Below are positions 38,101 through 49,046 of a stretch of 64,000 bases of DNA, piece after piece. A program made the translations under genes and the position numbers. Numbering within the stretch: position 1 is the first letter of the stretch; every line of letters starts with the position of its first letter. The notes beneath the pieces were generated by a model. The model did not search any database, was not told where the DNA came from, and saw only the letters and a list, made by a program, of their open reading frames with translations. The stretch spans positions 62,001 through 126,000 of the forward strand of contig JAQGDQ010000592.1 in assembly GCA_030141605.1 (NCBI GenBank), given 5' to 3'. Origin of the DNA: Tubiluchus corallicola (Eukaryota > Priapulida > Priapulimorpha > Priapulimorphida > Tubiluchidae).

Positions 38101-41100
38101 CGGACGCCATCGCATTTTCTCACAACAATCCTTAAATTCCCATAATAATGGCGTTAATCACATCTTAGTAATGAGCCTCGAGTCGTACCGCGAGCCAAAA
38201 TCCCAGTGCGGTTCGGGGCGAATCGCACGTGAACGTGATGCGTGACTAGGGGTAGATTGCCCGATCACGAATCACGTGCAGGTTACCTAATCCCAGGATT
38301 ACTGCTGTCAGCCCCAGGATAAAGAACTAACGTAAAAAATCAAGTTCAGCAAAAATATACATGGCGTGAGCCTTATTTTACTAGGGCAACCCTTTTTGTT
38401 GCTGTTCGGCACAACCATCAACGTCGTGCGCTCGCACTCACTCTGCTCAATGCTGTTCAACAGAATACGAGGTACACCAGCAAGAAGCAGAGCAGTACCA
38501 TATATGCTTATTAAATCACAAAGAAATATTACCATGGACTTTTGTTTCACAAAGACATAAAAATAGAATTATATTTGCATTTATTCCAATTTTTCTATCA
38601 AATATAAGCATTTCAATATAAGCATATCAACATGTTTCTGCAACACTGTTACGTCTAAGACACTGCACATTTCTGGATAGAACTGGCAGGAGAAGTAATT
38701 ATAGTCTGTTAACTCGTTCGGTTGTGATTCGTTTTACATCACAGTTCACAAAGTACATTTTAATAATAATAGCCAGATTTGAAGCCGCTGAAAGTAGAGC
38801 AAAGGACTCAACAAAAAAAACTGTTGATACAGACTCGCTGAAAAATCTTGTCAATTCAAAGGTATATTGATTGATCAATAACTTTAGTAAACATAATATA
38901 GGTGATGTAGGAAAAACGATCAGGCTCAACAGACACATGGGTGCGCTAAACAGTGAGCTCAATACGCAAAACCTTGTGTCGCCATCAATTAACAAGTAAC
39001 AAGCGAGACATTGTGGAAATGATTAGTGCTGCCTTTTGAACTTCAAACTAGTAGCCTTTATGCACATAGTGCGTTAAGTGTCACCTTTTAACAATGCGCG
39101 ATAACTTAAAACTTGTTTTTTTAGCAGACGCAATTTAAGGTGGTTCACGAAATAGGATTAAAGTCACGATTATCACGACGCATGTGCCGTGAGCGGGGGA
39201 GTGCACGCACGTTTGTAAACTCTCAAATAAATCTTAGACATGACAGCCAGTAGATCCTATAATACGTGACAGACACTGACTGTAAATCTTCCTTAAACAG
39301 TTTTGATAGAGAGCATGTGACTAAAAGCGTCACAATAGCTGGGGCATAGTGGTCATACTGGAATGGGGTATTTGTTCATCATTTGTTCCGCATTTGGCCC
39401 AGTACTCACCAAGTAACAGCATCTCAACTCACTCAAAAGTGCACAGACGTTGACAGACTTCAGTTAGGAATATTCCTAACTCTTTACCCTCACAGAAATG
39501 GCATTCGTAATGAAAGTACGTAATAGCTTAAGTGCCATGAGGCTGATTTCATTAATAAAACTCAACATCTATTACATTAAAATTACTCGCATAGTTTTCA
39601 AAGATGAAGCCCATCATAAATTCACGCATAAGCTTCTGGGGCTATCAAAGCAAAATGCAAACTTTTCACGAATTGTAGGCGTACTGTTCTAATTCCTCTG
39701 CTTAACCGCCTTCTCCGTTTTGACAGTCTGTCTCAATATAAATGTGGTTCAATACCTAACATACTGTTATCTTTTTACGTGCTTTGTCACTATAAGGCCT
39801 TTAAGGCCAAACTGAGTTGTCTAAATATTTAAATGACTCTTAAAACTAAAAAATGCTACCTATACCTGCAATGGACATCTTGTTAGCATTAAAAATTCTT
39901 AATGAGTGTTAATTATAGAAACTTTATATTAACGATATAAATCTAAAACAGTAAAAAATCTCTTCACTCGAATAAAGATACCTTGGCATGTTGAGTGTTG
40001 ATAAAGAAATGTCTACTAGAAGATGCAAGACTATGAGCTTGACTAGTGCGAATCACTTCACAGACATAACACAACACCCAAAGCAGACTAACTATGGTTT
40101 TTTGAGATTATAAATTAATTATAATAGCCAAAACTTCAAATTTTCAAAATGATGAAAAATAATTCGCTAATAATTTCAATGTGGGTCAGGCTCGCAGAAA
40201 ATACAATACACCAAGTTAACCGAAATTTCAATGTCTTTGCAAAACGCAGAGACCTAAAACCAAAACATGTAGAAAGTCATTTCAGAGAAGTTGTTCTCAT
40301 TCCATACTCTTTGTTGCGAATACCAATTACTAGTTAAATGGCACTTTGCGCTAACGTGCTCAACGGTGAAGCATCTTGTTGTGTTGTTACTAGAACAAGG
40401 TTATAGATAATAGTTTGTGTTGAAAGAAGATTAAGATATCAAGCTTGACCGTGACACAAACCCTACTGTATTTACAGAGATGTTACTATACTATGTATCT
40501 TAAATGACATTACAAACAATTTTATAATTTAACAGCATTGAGTAAATAGCCAGCTGGCAAGCTGCTGGTCAGTCTTAGGTGATAAATTCTTTTTCATATC
40601 TTCGAGTTTAAAAGGTTTTAGGAATTGCTTTTTCGTGTCGAGGAGCTAATTATTTTTGGAAATTTACTTAAATAATTATGAGACGATCTTAATGGCAATT
40701 TAGTTACTGAGCCTATAATTCATGAGATTTTTTTTGGCTTCAAACTTGGGTTCGTCAGTTTACCGCAGCATTTTTACATATACCGGACTTTTTCTATATG
40801 TAGCCATATAGTGATTTGACACCTTTGTTATAGGGTCAGAATCAACTTCAAATGTAGTCGAAATTCTCAGCTACTGAGTAATAGTTTACCACAAGATGAA
40901 CATCGTCTGTCGATTAGCTGCAAAGAAAACTGAAAATCAAATGAGTGAGGGCTTATGAAACGCCATATTAATTGTAATATATGTATTGTTCACTTGCTGA
41001 TATCTAGGATAATCGTCATACCTAATACAAACAATGCATGATCTAATAATCTGCATGCGTCTCTAAATCTGGACCCACTCAGCCGTCTCTCTCTGTCTTC

Positions 41101-44100
41101 AATCTGTCTACAAACTCTCTAGATCTCACGCTCTTTTTCTTTCCTTCTGTGTATAACACCAATTTGCACAAAAATAGTGATTAGTAATCTAAACTCAGTG
41201 CAAAAAGACAGAAACACATTTAAAAAATATTTGTTCATTTACTCACCCATCATGGTTATATTGAAACTTCTCAAGCCTATCTTCACTCCAAGCTCTGCTT
41301 CTATTTTGATATCACTGAAAGCTTTATATGGGCAAGCTATTGAGGTTGTTGCGACATGCCAGTCTGAGCCATACGTGCACACTGAAATCAAAATTGAACT
41401 TAAAAAAGCCCCCGAGATTATTAGCTTTAAAATTATAGTATGCGTTGTTTTAGTTTTTTATAAATGCTTTAGTTGTACTTTTGTGAGCGTGTGTGTTATG
41501 TAAATGACTGTAAACAATTTATACTAATATTTGTATATGTGTTCAGGTACCCAACAAATATATCAAATATATCATGTATAACCATGTATTAGTAGTAGAA
41601 ATGTAGCAAACAGCAGCCATGTTTCTGCAAGATTTGAGGTTTAAACAAAACGGTAAATGCTAGAATGAAAACAGTGATAAAGAGTTTCGTTTCTTTTTTT
41701 AATTTGCTTATGTCGAAAATTCTGTTGAAATAGTTTCGGAATTTGAAACGTTTATTGGAGATGGAACAACTATAAGTTACGACTTTCTACAAGGCTGTCT
41801 ACAAAACTGCTAAAATTCAACAATTTTTTCAGACTTCTTGGACCATATCGCCCAACACGCATAATTTTAATGGAATCATTGGAAGCTACTGTCAATTGAC
41901 TTCATTATAGGGAATGCGTACATCACACGAGTGATTTTGCTGATGAGACAGCGCTTTGGCAGAGTTTGTGTGGTGGACACGCAGGCTTGTGGTTTTAGCA
42001 AGGCAATCGGACGGTAAATGAATTTGGAGGAATTTTCTAAGTTTGGGAATTGAGGATAAAAGTGGAGTCAGGTATACTAGGTTATCAAGTTATCAGCGTT
42101 ATGTTTTTCAAATATTACAGCAATATAAATTCTGATTAGTGATTATTCGGTTATTTGCTCTAAAAAGTTCGGCATTGAGAGTACCAACACACAACACATG
42201 AACAATGGCACGTAGGCATGCACTCTTCAAAAATTCAATGCAGATTTAATTACTGTTATGGCCTGTTCATGATTTTATGGCAAGCACCTAGTTTGTGGAA
42301 AACTCAAGTAGATCACATGACAATCATAAACAGAATATAGGAAAAAAGGAACATATCTAACTGATGAAAGCAACTCTGACTACAAACGCCTACGCAATTT
42401 CGAAGTCTAGATACGAATTCTAAAAGTATTTGTTTGCCTCTGGAGGAAGAAGAAAACGATAAAATTATTGCAAGATGCAATATATGCACGTAACAAAAAC
42501 AAACTTCTTACACTAAGTCCGATATTTAAATAAATGCCTTCACATGGGATTTCCGAATAAATCGAGTTTTGATTACACTTTTATAGTATCTACACATTGT
42601 GCAGAAAAAAAATGTTTTCAGAAATTACAATTGCTAGCTATCTGCAATTGTCCAAATTTATCCGGACATGGCACAGCGTATTTTATTGCTAAACTTATCT
42701 TTGGATAACAAACTTATTATGAATTTAATAGTAGCCTACTTTGTTATTCAAACATAAAGGTAGCACACAATTGCGAAACTAAACCTGTAACAGGAACGTC
42801 TAGCTATCTATTCTTGCTCGTAAAGAAAAGCCTTGCTAAATCAGCAGAAAGCGATATTAAAGTCTAGAAACGATTTAACAGTTTTACATGTACGTTGAAA
42901 ATAAGCTAAAACTTTGAATAGAACAGTCTGGTACTGCCGTTACGGTATGCCTAAGAGCCGAAAAATATTCATTAACATTTTTAAAAGGTTGACGAAAGTA
43001 CCATGCCACATTTATCCGTTCGATTTTCCTTTCGTTCTTAATTTTTGGGAAATTACAGTATTTTGGACTCACCTAGAATAACACTTCCAACAAATAAACT
43101 CACAGTGACTGCGAAGAATGTCTTGAAGCGCTGAAAATAATAAGTAACTCAATTACAGCTTGTGCTATTGCAGTTTGTGTTCTAGTATGCCTTTTCTAAT
43201 TAAAAGGCAGTTAGAGCTCACATTTATGTAGCACCCCAATTCCTCGAGTATAACAAACACGAGGCATGTACAGTGCGAATGTAGCCTCTAAAGCCAAATA
43301 ACTTGATAGCTCCAATGTCAGGTTTACCCAGATTTCATTGTTCACACGCGATATGTCAAAGTTTCTTTTGTAATTTGTAATTTATTATCCACTTCAGCAT
43401 TACATAATATAGAACTATAGTGTGCAGATTGAACAAATAGGTACATAGAACAAATGTAGTTACAATAATTGTTGTAAGTTTTTGAAACAAAATTACATTA
43501 ATATAGTTACTAAACTTTATAATTACCAAGAGAATCGTCCCAGACTACACTTTCATGATTGGTACATATGTACGGGACGCTTACGATAGCTGTATCGCCC
43601 TCAAACTAAATTAGTCAGTAGATCTGTTTCTATAAAGAAAGCTACTGGCTGTGTGTCATTTGGCTTATTAGGTCTACTTCAACATTAGGTCTACTATAAA
43701 ATGTTCGTAGAATTTTTACCTTTTCTTCGCTAGAAATTTGGAAAAGCAGGACGGATATACCGTGATATGTGTCTGGATAAACTGCGTAATTAAGCAATTG
43801 GAATGACGCAGTTTTGCATAAGATCATTATTTAGTATTTCATCAGGGGCCCACGTAGCCACAGATTTTCCGTGTACATTCTAGACCGCCAAAAATCTGAT
43901 CATCACAAAATTAATGTCCGACAATAGTCACAATGGTCAAAAAATGACTACAAAAATATATATAATTATGTTTTTAACATTTATAGGATTTTATAGGATG
44001 ATAATATGTGCGTATCGGACATTTGTAGAGCATTACTTCCTCCAACGAAGCACGTACAGTCACTGTTGCCTGGCCTGGAAACAGTGATGTGTGTTCGTGG

Positions 44101-46542
44101 TGGAGTTTTCTGCGGTTTACTCAGATAATTCTGGGAATTTACCTAGGGTGGAATTTTCCTTTTAGTTCGTTTAATCCATTTTGCTAACTAAACAATAATA
44201 TTTTTTTGGTCTAGTATGTATATAAACCGCTTTGAACCGAGCTTTCATGGCATGGTTTTTTACAGTGCAGGTACCTAGATTTACTATACACAAAAGATAT
44301 CTGGGAAATTTTCCAGTTTGTTCAAGGAAACATTAGTGGGAAATTTTCAGGGGAATATTTACATGCAACTGATACAAAGGCTATTATAAACATTTAGTGT
44401 TTGCTTGAAAAGTAATAATGTTTTTTATTTGAAATAATTTATCACCCAAATTATCTAAAGAATGGAACTGCGGAGTTTACCTGGGTGGGGCTACCCATAC
44501 GTCACGCACACATTTCCTCTTATCTCAGCTAAGTTTATATTGTAAACTTGGGATTTTACCTTACTACATGTATACAGACAAAAACCATCAAATTTACAAA
44601 AATCAATGAAACCACCAGCGACGTCAGCTAGAGTAATAAAATTTTCGTAGAGTTTTTATTGGCTATACCAGAAAACGTACACAAAATAATTTTTTAAATC
44701 AGAATAATTTCTTTGTCTACGTTAACTGAAACCAGCCTATATTCACTTTAGCTGATATTACAGAATTTATAATGACAGCTTTGTTTTTCGTCAGGTAATT
44801 AAATAGGTAAAGCTCTGCAAAGTCACTGCTAGAATTTGACTTGTGGAAGGGTTCCTACATTGCATGTATATTTCTTCCGCCCTTCCTTCTGCCGTCTCGA
44901 CCTTCTCTCATCTGACTTATCTCTCTCCTTACTCCTTACTAATGCTAGGAACTGTTTGAAAAAATTATATCTTCTTAGGCTCTTCCAGTTTGTAGCGCTA
45001 AATATTGCAACATATTTTTCATCTATAAGTAATAAAATGTTCGGGAGAATATGCTCTGCAAAATTAAATGAACAAATACATAAATAAAGTAAATAAAGAT
45101 GACTGTTTGCAAAAAACGAAATTAGAAAAGTGACGTGGTGACAAAATAATTTCTGATTATTAGTTCAGTAGAAGTGACAGGACTATATACTGCCATGTAT
45201 GATACATAGGACATTTGTGTCTTAATGTAGATTTTTGAAGTCCATACATGTAAGTGTTTAATATACATGTGTAGCCCTTTAACCAAATGCTTGTATAAAG
45301 ACATTTAAAACAGACAATTACTGCTTGCAACCTAAGTACTAGTAAATAGCAAGCATGGTATGCACGCTTCATGAAAGACCCCGAGAATTAAAAAAACCCT
45401 TGTTTATATAATTTGTTATATAAATATTATTACTCAGCAGATTTGATCTAACGGTTTTCTTTCGCACAAATACACACCTACTTTAAACAAAATGTCGCCA
45501 AACTTCATCAAAAGGAATGAACTTTTTTCATGTTCAAATTAAAATTTGGAAGCAAAGTTCACTGCCAGGTTGTTCAATGTTACGTTACATAAACCCAGAA
45601 TTGCAGAGTTAATCTCTCCAATAACATTAACAATGAAAATCTGACGCGTTCGGCATACAACCAGTAAAGGTTAAAATTGCACGACACTGCCAGGGAAAAC
45701 TACGCTAGATAAATTAAAAGCATAAAAATGTAACCTTTAGCGACGAAAAGTGATAAGGTTATAAAGGTCAACACCATTATGCAGTCATCATGGCCGACCA
45801 AGCCTTAATTACTTGTTAAATAAAGAATTAATGGGGTTGTTTAAGCCATTAGAGGTTGCCTGGTGTCAGTGAAATATTTTGGATCCTCGTTAATTTCTTT
45901 AACGGGACAATCGTTGTAATAAAAAAGTCGCCAGTTTGAATCTATCGTCATTAAACAACTTTTGATTTGAATTTTACAGATAATAACTGAAGCCATTTTG
46001 CGCGCGGGCGCTATATTGTGATTTTAAGAAGACTGCTAAAGGAATTACATTCCAAGATAGTTTTGCACTGCTAGTTTGGCAGTGTAATATCTTAATTAAT
46101 AGTATAGATCAGTTTACATATTTAACCTTTGGTAATGTAATTATCTTAGGTTACTATTAATTTATTAAATATCCACCTTTTTATATGTTTTATGAGCCAA
46201 ATAGGTTTGCATTTGCTACGTATTTGTATTTATAAAATAGAAATGAAAGAATAAATTATAGTGAAAACTCAATACCAGTGACCAGTCTGATTCTAAACTA
46301 CAACAGCAACAATCACATAAATACAAATATATAAGAGACATGTTTGATCTGCTGCTCGATCTAAAAATAGGACATACCTCTTTTCGAATTCCAGGCAAAA
46401 TTATTAGAAAGGCGAACATGAACATAATAAAGAGGATGCATAGTGCAACTAGGAGAGAATCTTGTGTTACTGATGTTCGGTTCTCTCCGTATAGAGTCGG
46501 ACCTCCCCCGGACCGAAAGGCGCCAAACCACGCGTTCCCCAT
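15853..46542 (-). CDS. DUOXA: DUOXA, dual oxidase maturation factor (8 coding exons)
   Basis: ER/plasma-membrane partner that lets dual oxidase (DUOX) leave the ER and make hydrogen peroxide. Coding exons, 5' to 3' on the minus strand: 46542-46378, 43130-43073, 41381-41247, 31221-31159, 18478-18325, 17273-17062, 16208-15992, 15892-15853. They total 1044 bp and 347 residues; human DUOXA1 is of nearly the same length. Family landmarks in order: a first membrane segment ending FLIILPGIRKE; SDWHVATTSIACPYKAFSD (compare the EW...TSYKAFS region of vertebrates); YYNERISWHG; KEALVKGLPYPILTVAEHF; SAGYYSYMMLW; then hydrophobic segments. There are about five membrane helices. N-glycosylation sequons are visible as NRT near residue 21 and NIT before the fourth exon. 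Introns reach 12.7 kb and are full of repeats. The intron after 18325 has a GC donor. If the last junction is not used, the frame stops at 15988 and the protein has 335 residues. Confidence 0.9.
15992..16208 (-). CDS. DUOXA: DUOXA exon 7, cytoplasmic tail
   Basis: Completes the last helix (LCIFVGAIIAIIDA) and encodes a charged cytoplasmic tail with KDERRREIEAEREEM. Read through, it stops at TAA 15990-15988; spliced at TCTAG|GTAAAT, it continues to the last small exon. Confidence 0.88.
17062..17273 (-). CDS. DUOXA: DUOXA exon 6
   Basis: 212 bp encoding two membrane helices, the AFAIWLVGNVLFCMVMRYGA region and TGVVLLLTNGLYYLLL, then a loop and the start of the last helix (GWCYWLVMATG). Borders are TTTTAG and GTGAGA. 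Confidence 0.9.
18325..18478 (-). CDS. DUOXA: DUOXA exon 5 (GC donor)
   Basis: 154 bp encoding KEALVKGLPYPILTVAEHF and SAGYYSYMMLW. Only the donor GCAAGT after CTCTG restores the frame to the next exon, giving MLWTAFAIW as in the family. A GTACAG four bases further on would leave the next exon out of frame. Confidence 0.88.
20518..20650. repeat. TC and TCTA low-complexity tract
   Basis: A (TC)n run followed by TCTA/CTAT tetranucleotides and drifted ACCA/CTAC variants. Pyrimidine-rich on the plus strand. Confidence 0.85.
20875..21690 (+). mobile_element. LINE-like 3' end remnant
   Basis: A 119-codon Ser/Asn-rich open frame ends at 21234. Just behind it, with frame changes and stops, comes GVELFNRVPQTVR and LKRLF, which resembles the 'LWNSLP..IR......FK..LK..L' ending of many non-LTR retrotransposon ORF2 proteins. 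The stretch then runs through T-rich sequence to an AATAAA-type end near 21677. No reverse transcriptase blocks are present. This is a weak call. Confidence 0.35.
22275..22367. repeat. 31-bp tandem repeat, 3 copies
   Basis: Three units starting CATTAAA and containing GTCATCATCTTA or a one-base variant, each 31 bp, with a few substitutions between copies. Confidence 0.85.
22948..23146. repeat. (AGT)n trinucleotide microsatellite, about 200 bp
   Basis: An almost pure AGT array, interrupted around 23000-23055 by a CAGT insertion and TTGTAGTGG variants. Long poly-Tyr, poly-Leu and poly-Thr frames across it come from the repeat alone. Confidence 0.97.
24280..24540. repeat. Degenerate CTCA/CTTG-rich tract
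   Basis: Scattered CACTCA, TTGCTCA and ACTCACTCA words, a drifted relative of the tetranucleotide arrays seen elsewhere in the window. Confidence 0.6.
24940..27010. mobile_element. Foldback-like structure with repeat-built inverted arms
   Basis: The left arm has repeats of CGCATAATGTAA (24940-25140), then repeats of TTCGCCAGTCTAT (25250-25570). The right arm has the same two families in inverse order and opposite orientation: GGCGAACTG-type words (26580-26810), then TTACATTATGCG words (26860-27000). One non-repetitive stretch also matches in inverse orientation: 25033-25100 against 26844-26910. Between the arms lies a 40-bp minisatellite. This is the layout of foldback transposons, whose long terminal inverted repeats are made of short direct repeats. 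No transposase frame was seen. Confidence 0.6.
25800..25990. repeat. 40-bp GC-rich minisatellite, about 5 copies
   Basis: Units carry CCCACGCAGCCC and CTTCGTTTCACTGTGGCCCC with few changes. It sits in the middle of the foldback-like structure and is much richer in G+C than the surroundings. The 88-96-codon frames across it are repeat translations, not genes. Confidence 0.92.
28740..28772 (+). repeat. Harbinger left terminal inverted repeat
   Basis: Pairs with 30113-30147. A second, diverged copy of the TTTCCACTGCG block follows about 90 bases inside. Confidence 0.85.
28810..29079 (+). pseudogene. MADF-domain protein fragment of the Harbinger element
   Basis: From the internal methionine at 28915, the frame reads EDEQIVRAVEIRPALYDKSN, then YSHRDFTRQLWAEVA. 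This is the first half of a MADF (Myb/SANT-like) DNA-binding domain: a leading acidic helix, the RP.LYD turn and the W of the third helix. Harbinger elements carry such a protein beside the transposase. A GTAGAA just after the NTEG residues may be a donor, and the rest of the domain is not visible. The residues before the internal methionine are the translated inverted repeat. Confidence 0.6.
29395..29687 (-). pseudogene. Harbinger transposase C-terminal remnant
   Basis: The minus strand reads CEIVKAISVLHNFIHHE, matching the conserved 'A..VLHN' block near the end of PIF/Harbinger DDE transposases, followed by frame breaks. The catalytic acidic residues are not present. Confidence 0.5.
30113..30147 (-). 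repeat. Harbinger right terminal inverted repeat
   Basis: The complement matches the left end through CACTGCGCCCGCACAGACAC. Confidence 0.85.
31159..31221 (-). CDS. DUOXA: DUOXA exon 4
   Basis: 63 bp encoding APATFSQNLFYYNERISWHG, matching the TP..QLNETI.YNE.F.W segment of vertebrate DUOXA. Borders are CTTACAG and GTAAGT. It lies alone between introns of about 10 and 12.7 kb. Confidence 0.85.
31575..31900. repeat. Inverted pair of tetranucleotide arrays
   Basis: A CTTA/CTTG then CTCA array (31575-31715) is followed, after about 50 bases, by a GTAA/GTAG array (31768-31900) that is its rough complement. The strand could fold into a hairpin of roughly 120 bp per arm with mismatches. Confidence 0.8.
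34955..34985 (+). other. tRNA-like A-box, possible SINE scrap
   Basis: TAGCTCAGTCAGTTGG matches the D-arm/A-box of tRNA genes. No B-box or cloverleaf follows, so this is at best a fragment of a tRNA-derived SINE. Confidence 0.2.
35091..35326 (+). repeat. 78-bp tandem repeat, 3 copies
   Basis: Three nearly identical 78-bp units, each with AGCACAGGTATTCGACAAAA and a TTTTTGTTGTTGACAAGCAA-like part. Because 78 is a multiple of three, a 156-codon plus-strand frame (35092-35562) passes through as three 26-residue repeats. The rest of that frame has no recognisable domain, so I do not call it a gene. Confidence 0.92.
41247..41381 (-). CDS. DUOXA: DUOXA exon 3
   Basis: 135 bp encoding the large extracellular loop. 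It contains SDWHVATTSIACPYKAFSD and ends with an FNITMM sequon. Borders are TTTCAG and GTGAGT, phase 1-1. A 108-codon frame on the opposite strand overlaps it and is a shadow. Confidence 0.9.
43073..43130 (-). CDS. DUOXA: DUOXA exon 2
   Basis: 58 bp encoding RFKTFFAVTVSLFVGSVIL, the second hydrophobic helix. It has clean AG and GTGAGT borders, and its phase fits the exons on both sides. It is too short to appear as a long open frame and was found by matching the expected family segment. Confidence 0.88.
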
Positions 46543-46544
46543 AA
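46378..46544 (-). CDS. DUOXA: DUOXA first coding exon
   Basis: Encodes residues 1-55: an extracellular N-terminus with an NRT sequon, then the first membrane helix and the conserved ILPGIRKE. ATG is at 46542-46540. Two bases upstream is a CTACAG acceptor, which suggests a separate 5' UTR exon. The donor is GAG|GTATGT. The open frame continues past the donor, but without similarity to the family. Confidence 0.9.
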
Positions 46545-47576
46545 CTGTAGCGGGAAAGGGCCACCTGCAAAAGAACGGAATTTGTTACTTGCGGTTAAAA
46601 GTGTTTGATCTAATAGTCTAAAATAATCAAAACTTTGTATTTAAATACTGGTAAAAATCTACGAAAAGACTAGGAAACGTGTTAGCATTAAGTTAACTGT
46701 AATATTGTCCTTCAACTGTTATGGACGCCTAGTAATTTTAAAAGTAACTTTTAAAGTTTCCACTGACAATTTGCCATAGTAATTTTAGAGAATATGTGCA
46801 TTTAAACAGCAAGTAGCAAAGTTACTTGAGTGGTGCATATGCAAGTTGTCATTGAATCACTAAATCAATGTGGAAAAAAGCACTTGCAGAGCTATGTGAG
46901 TCGTTGCTGCATGAAATAGCTTTTAACAACAAACAAATGGTGGAACTTAACAAAGTAAAATTTGTAAACCCAACACCCACAAAAAATAATAAGGCCACTG
47001 AAGTGCAAATAAGTTAGCTTAGTGAAAATGAATTGTCTAAAATTTTTGTGAAATGCGATCCAGGTGCCCGAGCTAAAATGCTCCACTTCAAACTAATGAT
47101 TTGTGATATAGTGAGTAGCACCTCTCAACGTGAAGGAAGGCATTGTAATATGTTTTCTACAGTCTGCTCTGGTACACAAGCCCATAATTGCATTACAAAG
47201 AGAAAAGTGGAACGCCCAACTTACGGAAGGAAATTCTTTCACTCGTTCAATCTCATTTTTATACTGGTTAGGTGGTCCTGTCTTTGGAAACTCAGACACT
47301 AGTGAAAGTTGCTCCTTCTTAGTTCTATATTATTGCTGACATGTTGCACAGGTTATTTACGCAGCTGTCTCGAGTTCAATCACAAATCTTGGTTACGCAA
47401 TTTGAGCACGACTTAAGTAATTACGAACAATACATACTTAGTCTAACTATTTTACAATAATAGCAATTTCAAAGCTGTTGCAATGATAGTTAAGTAATTA
47501 GTTCATTGTGCGAGTTATTCTAAAAAATTAAAAATCGCGGGTCGAAATGTGTTTGAGAGAGAAGTTAAAAGCATAC
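46545..47576 (-). other. Putative intron between DUOXA 5' UTR and first coding exon
   Basis: Bounded by an acceptor two bases before the ATG and a CAG|GTATGC donor at 47577. Small open frames in it on both strands have no similarity to known families. Confidence 0.35.
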
Positions 47577-48236
47577 CTGTTAAATAAGATATCACATTAA
47601 ATATGGAAGTGTACTGTAGATCCCAATCAGCATCTGACGGCACGGGTACATGTTAACTTTCGCTAGTTCATCACTGAGTGGAACTGAAATGTCCTTAACA
47701 TAGATTGGCGTAGCTAGAATGTTTAGTCTACACAGTAATTGTCTAAGAAGAGAGGTTTACATGCGACACTAGGCACAGAATGACGTTAGCAAGGTCACTT
47801 CATCTGTATCGAGGGCGGAGTTTACGCTCATGATCTCCTCCATTCTTACCTTCGGCACGAAATTGTTGTGGAATAAACCTGCATCTCTCAAAACAACGGC
47901 AGAAACTTTGATTCACGTCTGCGTTAAATGCTTCGGATATTCATTATCGTATTTGTGATCACTGCTGGACCAAGTAACATGCACCATCTGCTTTCGTCAT
48001 AGCGGTAAAAAGTTGTCAAGTCAGGAATTATTGTCAACAGAAGTTGTTAGTTCACTTTCGGTTAACGTTCACAAGATAAAGAAGTCGCTTGGTGAAATAG
48101 CCATCTGCATTATTGTAGATGTAAGACAAGGACATTGAGTTACGTTCATCGGAGCGTGTCAAACAGGCCAGCGAACTCAATCTGAACGGATCTTCCTTTC
48201 ACTTTCTCTCTACTGTTTTGTCGTGTTGCCTCGAAT
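47577..48236. promoter_or_regulatory. Putative shared promoter region, DUOXA and + strand exon
   Basis: Lies between the candidate 5' UTR donor of DUOXA (minus) and the signal-peptide exon (plus). The head-to-head layout suggests a bidirectional promoter. No TATA box or other definite element stands out; this rests on position only. Confidence 0.3.
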
Positions 48237-48303
48237 ATGAGTTGGTCGAACATCTACATTGTTGTTTTCATCTACACATTACGCACCACAGCTGTTACGA
48301 CAG
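48237..48303 (+). CDS. Candidate signal-peptide exon, possibly DUOX exon 1
   Basis: ATG followed by 22 codons with a hydrophobic core (SNIYIVVFIYTL), ending ACGACAG before a strong GTAAGT donor. It looks like a first exon carrying a signal peptide. It faces DUOXA head to head at less than 2 kb from that gene's first coding exon, the arrangement of DUOX/DUOXA pairs in vertebrates. No peroxidase, EF-hand or NADPH-oxidase exon is found downstream in the window, and the LRR-EGF gene occupies the opposite strand. DUOX is therefore only a suggestion. Confidence 0.35.
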
Positions 48304-48773
48304 GTAAGTAAGTATGCGCTGTTCATATAACTTGCGTTGTACTAGTATAATTGGAATGAAATTGCACGTATGCTTCACTAATAAATTGTACGCAAAGAAA
48401 TTTTTACTAAATTAGCGCAACTCGCCGGATTCGGACGCGCACGGAATATTTAATTACTCACTATTACAGTGACATTATTCAGCGTAGTATGTTTTTTCTG
48501 CTGACTTCTAAATACTATCAGAACAAATGCAATTACTATTTATTTATTTATTCTGAATAATCAAAAGTCTAATAGTCCAACTATTCAGGCCTATTCCGCA
48601 TTATTTTTCACTATTATAACCCAAGTTTGCACTTATTAAATTAACTAGGCAAAAATAATTACTCTTTTGCATTGGTTTACTCATTTACTAGTACAAAATT
48701 AATATTTATTTTATACGAGCATTGCGCGGAAGTTGCGGCGCGCGCGCTGGATGGATGAAGTTTAAACCAAGCA

Positions 48774-48779
48774 TTTATT
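48774..48779 (-). terminator. Candidate polyadenylation signal of the LRR-EGF gene
   Basis: AATAAA 134 bases after the stop codon on the minus strand. Confidence 0.4.
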
Positions 48780-48912
48780 AAAAATCATGTTTTACAATAC
48801 ATACGGTATTATGCATTAGAGTGTTCTTTGATACGTTTTGGCAGGAAAAAAACATGGCTTATATGACTATGCTTTAAAATCTTAAATCATTAAATACTCT
48901 GCCCGTATTTGG

Positions 48913-49046
48913 TCAGCGAATTATTAAAAGACTTGCACGAATAGCTGAGAACAACATAATGATACGGATCATTGTTGTGACATGAACTGGAGCTCTGTCA
49001 GAGTTAGATACAGCGGCATCGAAACTTGCTCCTCTAAATCCATTCC
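48913..49046 (-). CDS. LRR-EGF gene, last exon with hydrophobic tail
   Basis: After a TTTTTTCAG acceptor in the right phase, it reads [19 protein letters not shown], then [15 protein letters not shown] and ends ASLLIIR at TGA 48915-48913. Small residues followed by a hydrophobic end suggest a GPI-anchor signal. Two arginines inside the hydrophobic part make this uncertain. AATAAA on the minus strand at 48779-48774 follows. Confidence 0.55.

Larger units (their letters stand above)
31222..41246 (-). other. DUOXA intron 3, no host exon seen
   Basis: A 10-kb intron. Beyond the repeats listed separately I see only short, unconvincing frames. A frame at 32976-33230 (minus) contains IIRVQKSLLRLC, which faintly recalls a LINE motif. 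Confidence 0.6.

Noticed and set aside
41177-41503. 108-codon plus-strand frame
   Set aside because: It is the antisense shadow of DUOXA exon 3, which has family similarity and good splice borders on the other strand.
46340-46621. 93-codon plus-strand frame
   Set aside because: Antisense of the first DUOXA coding exon.
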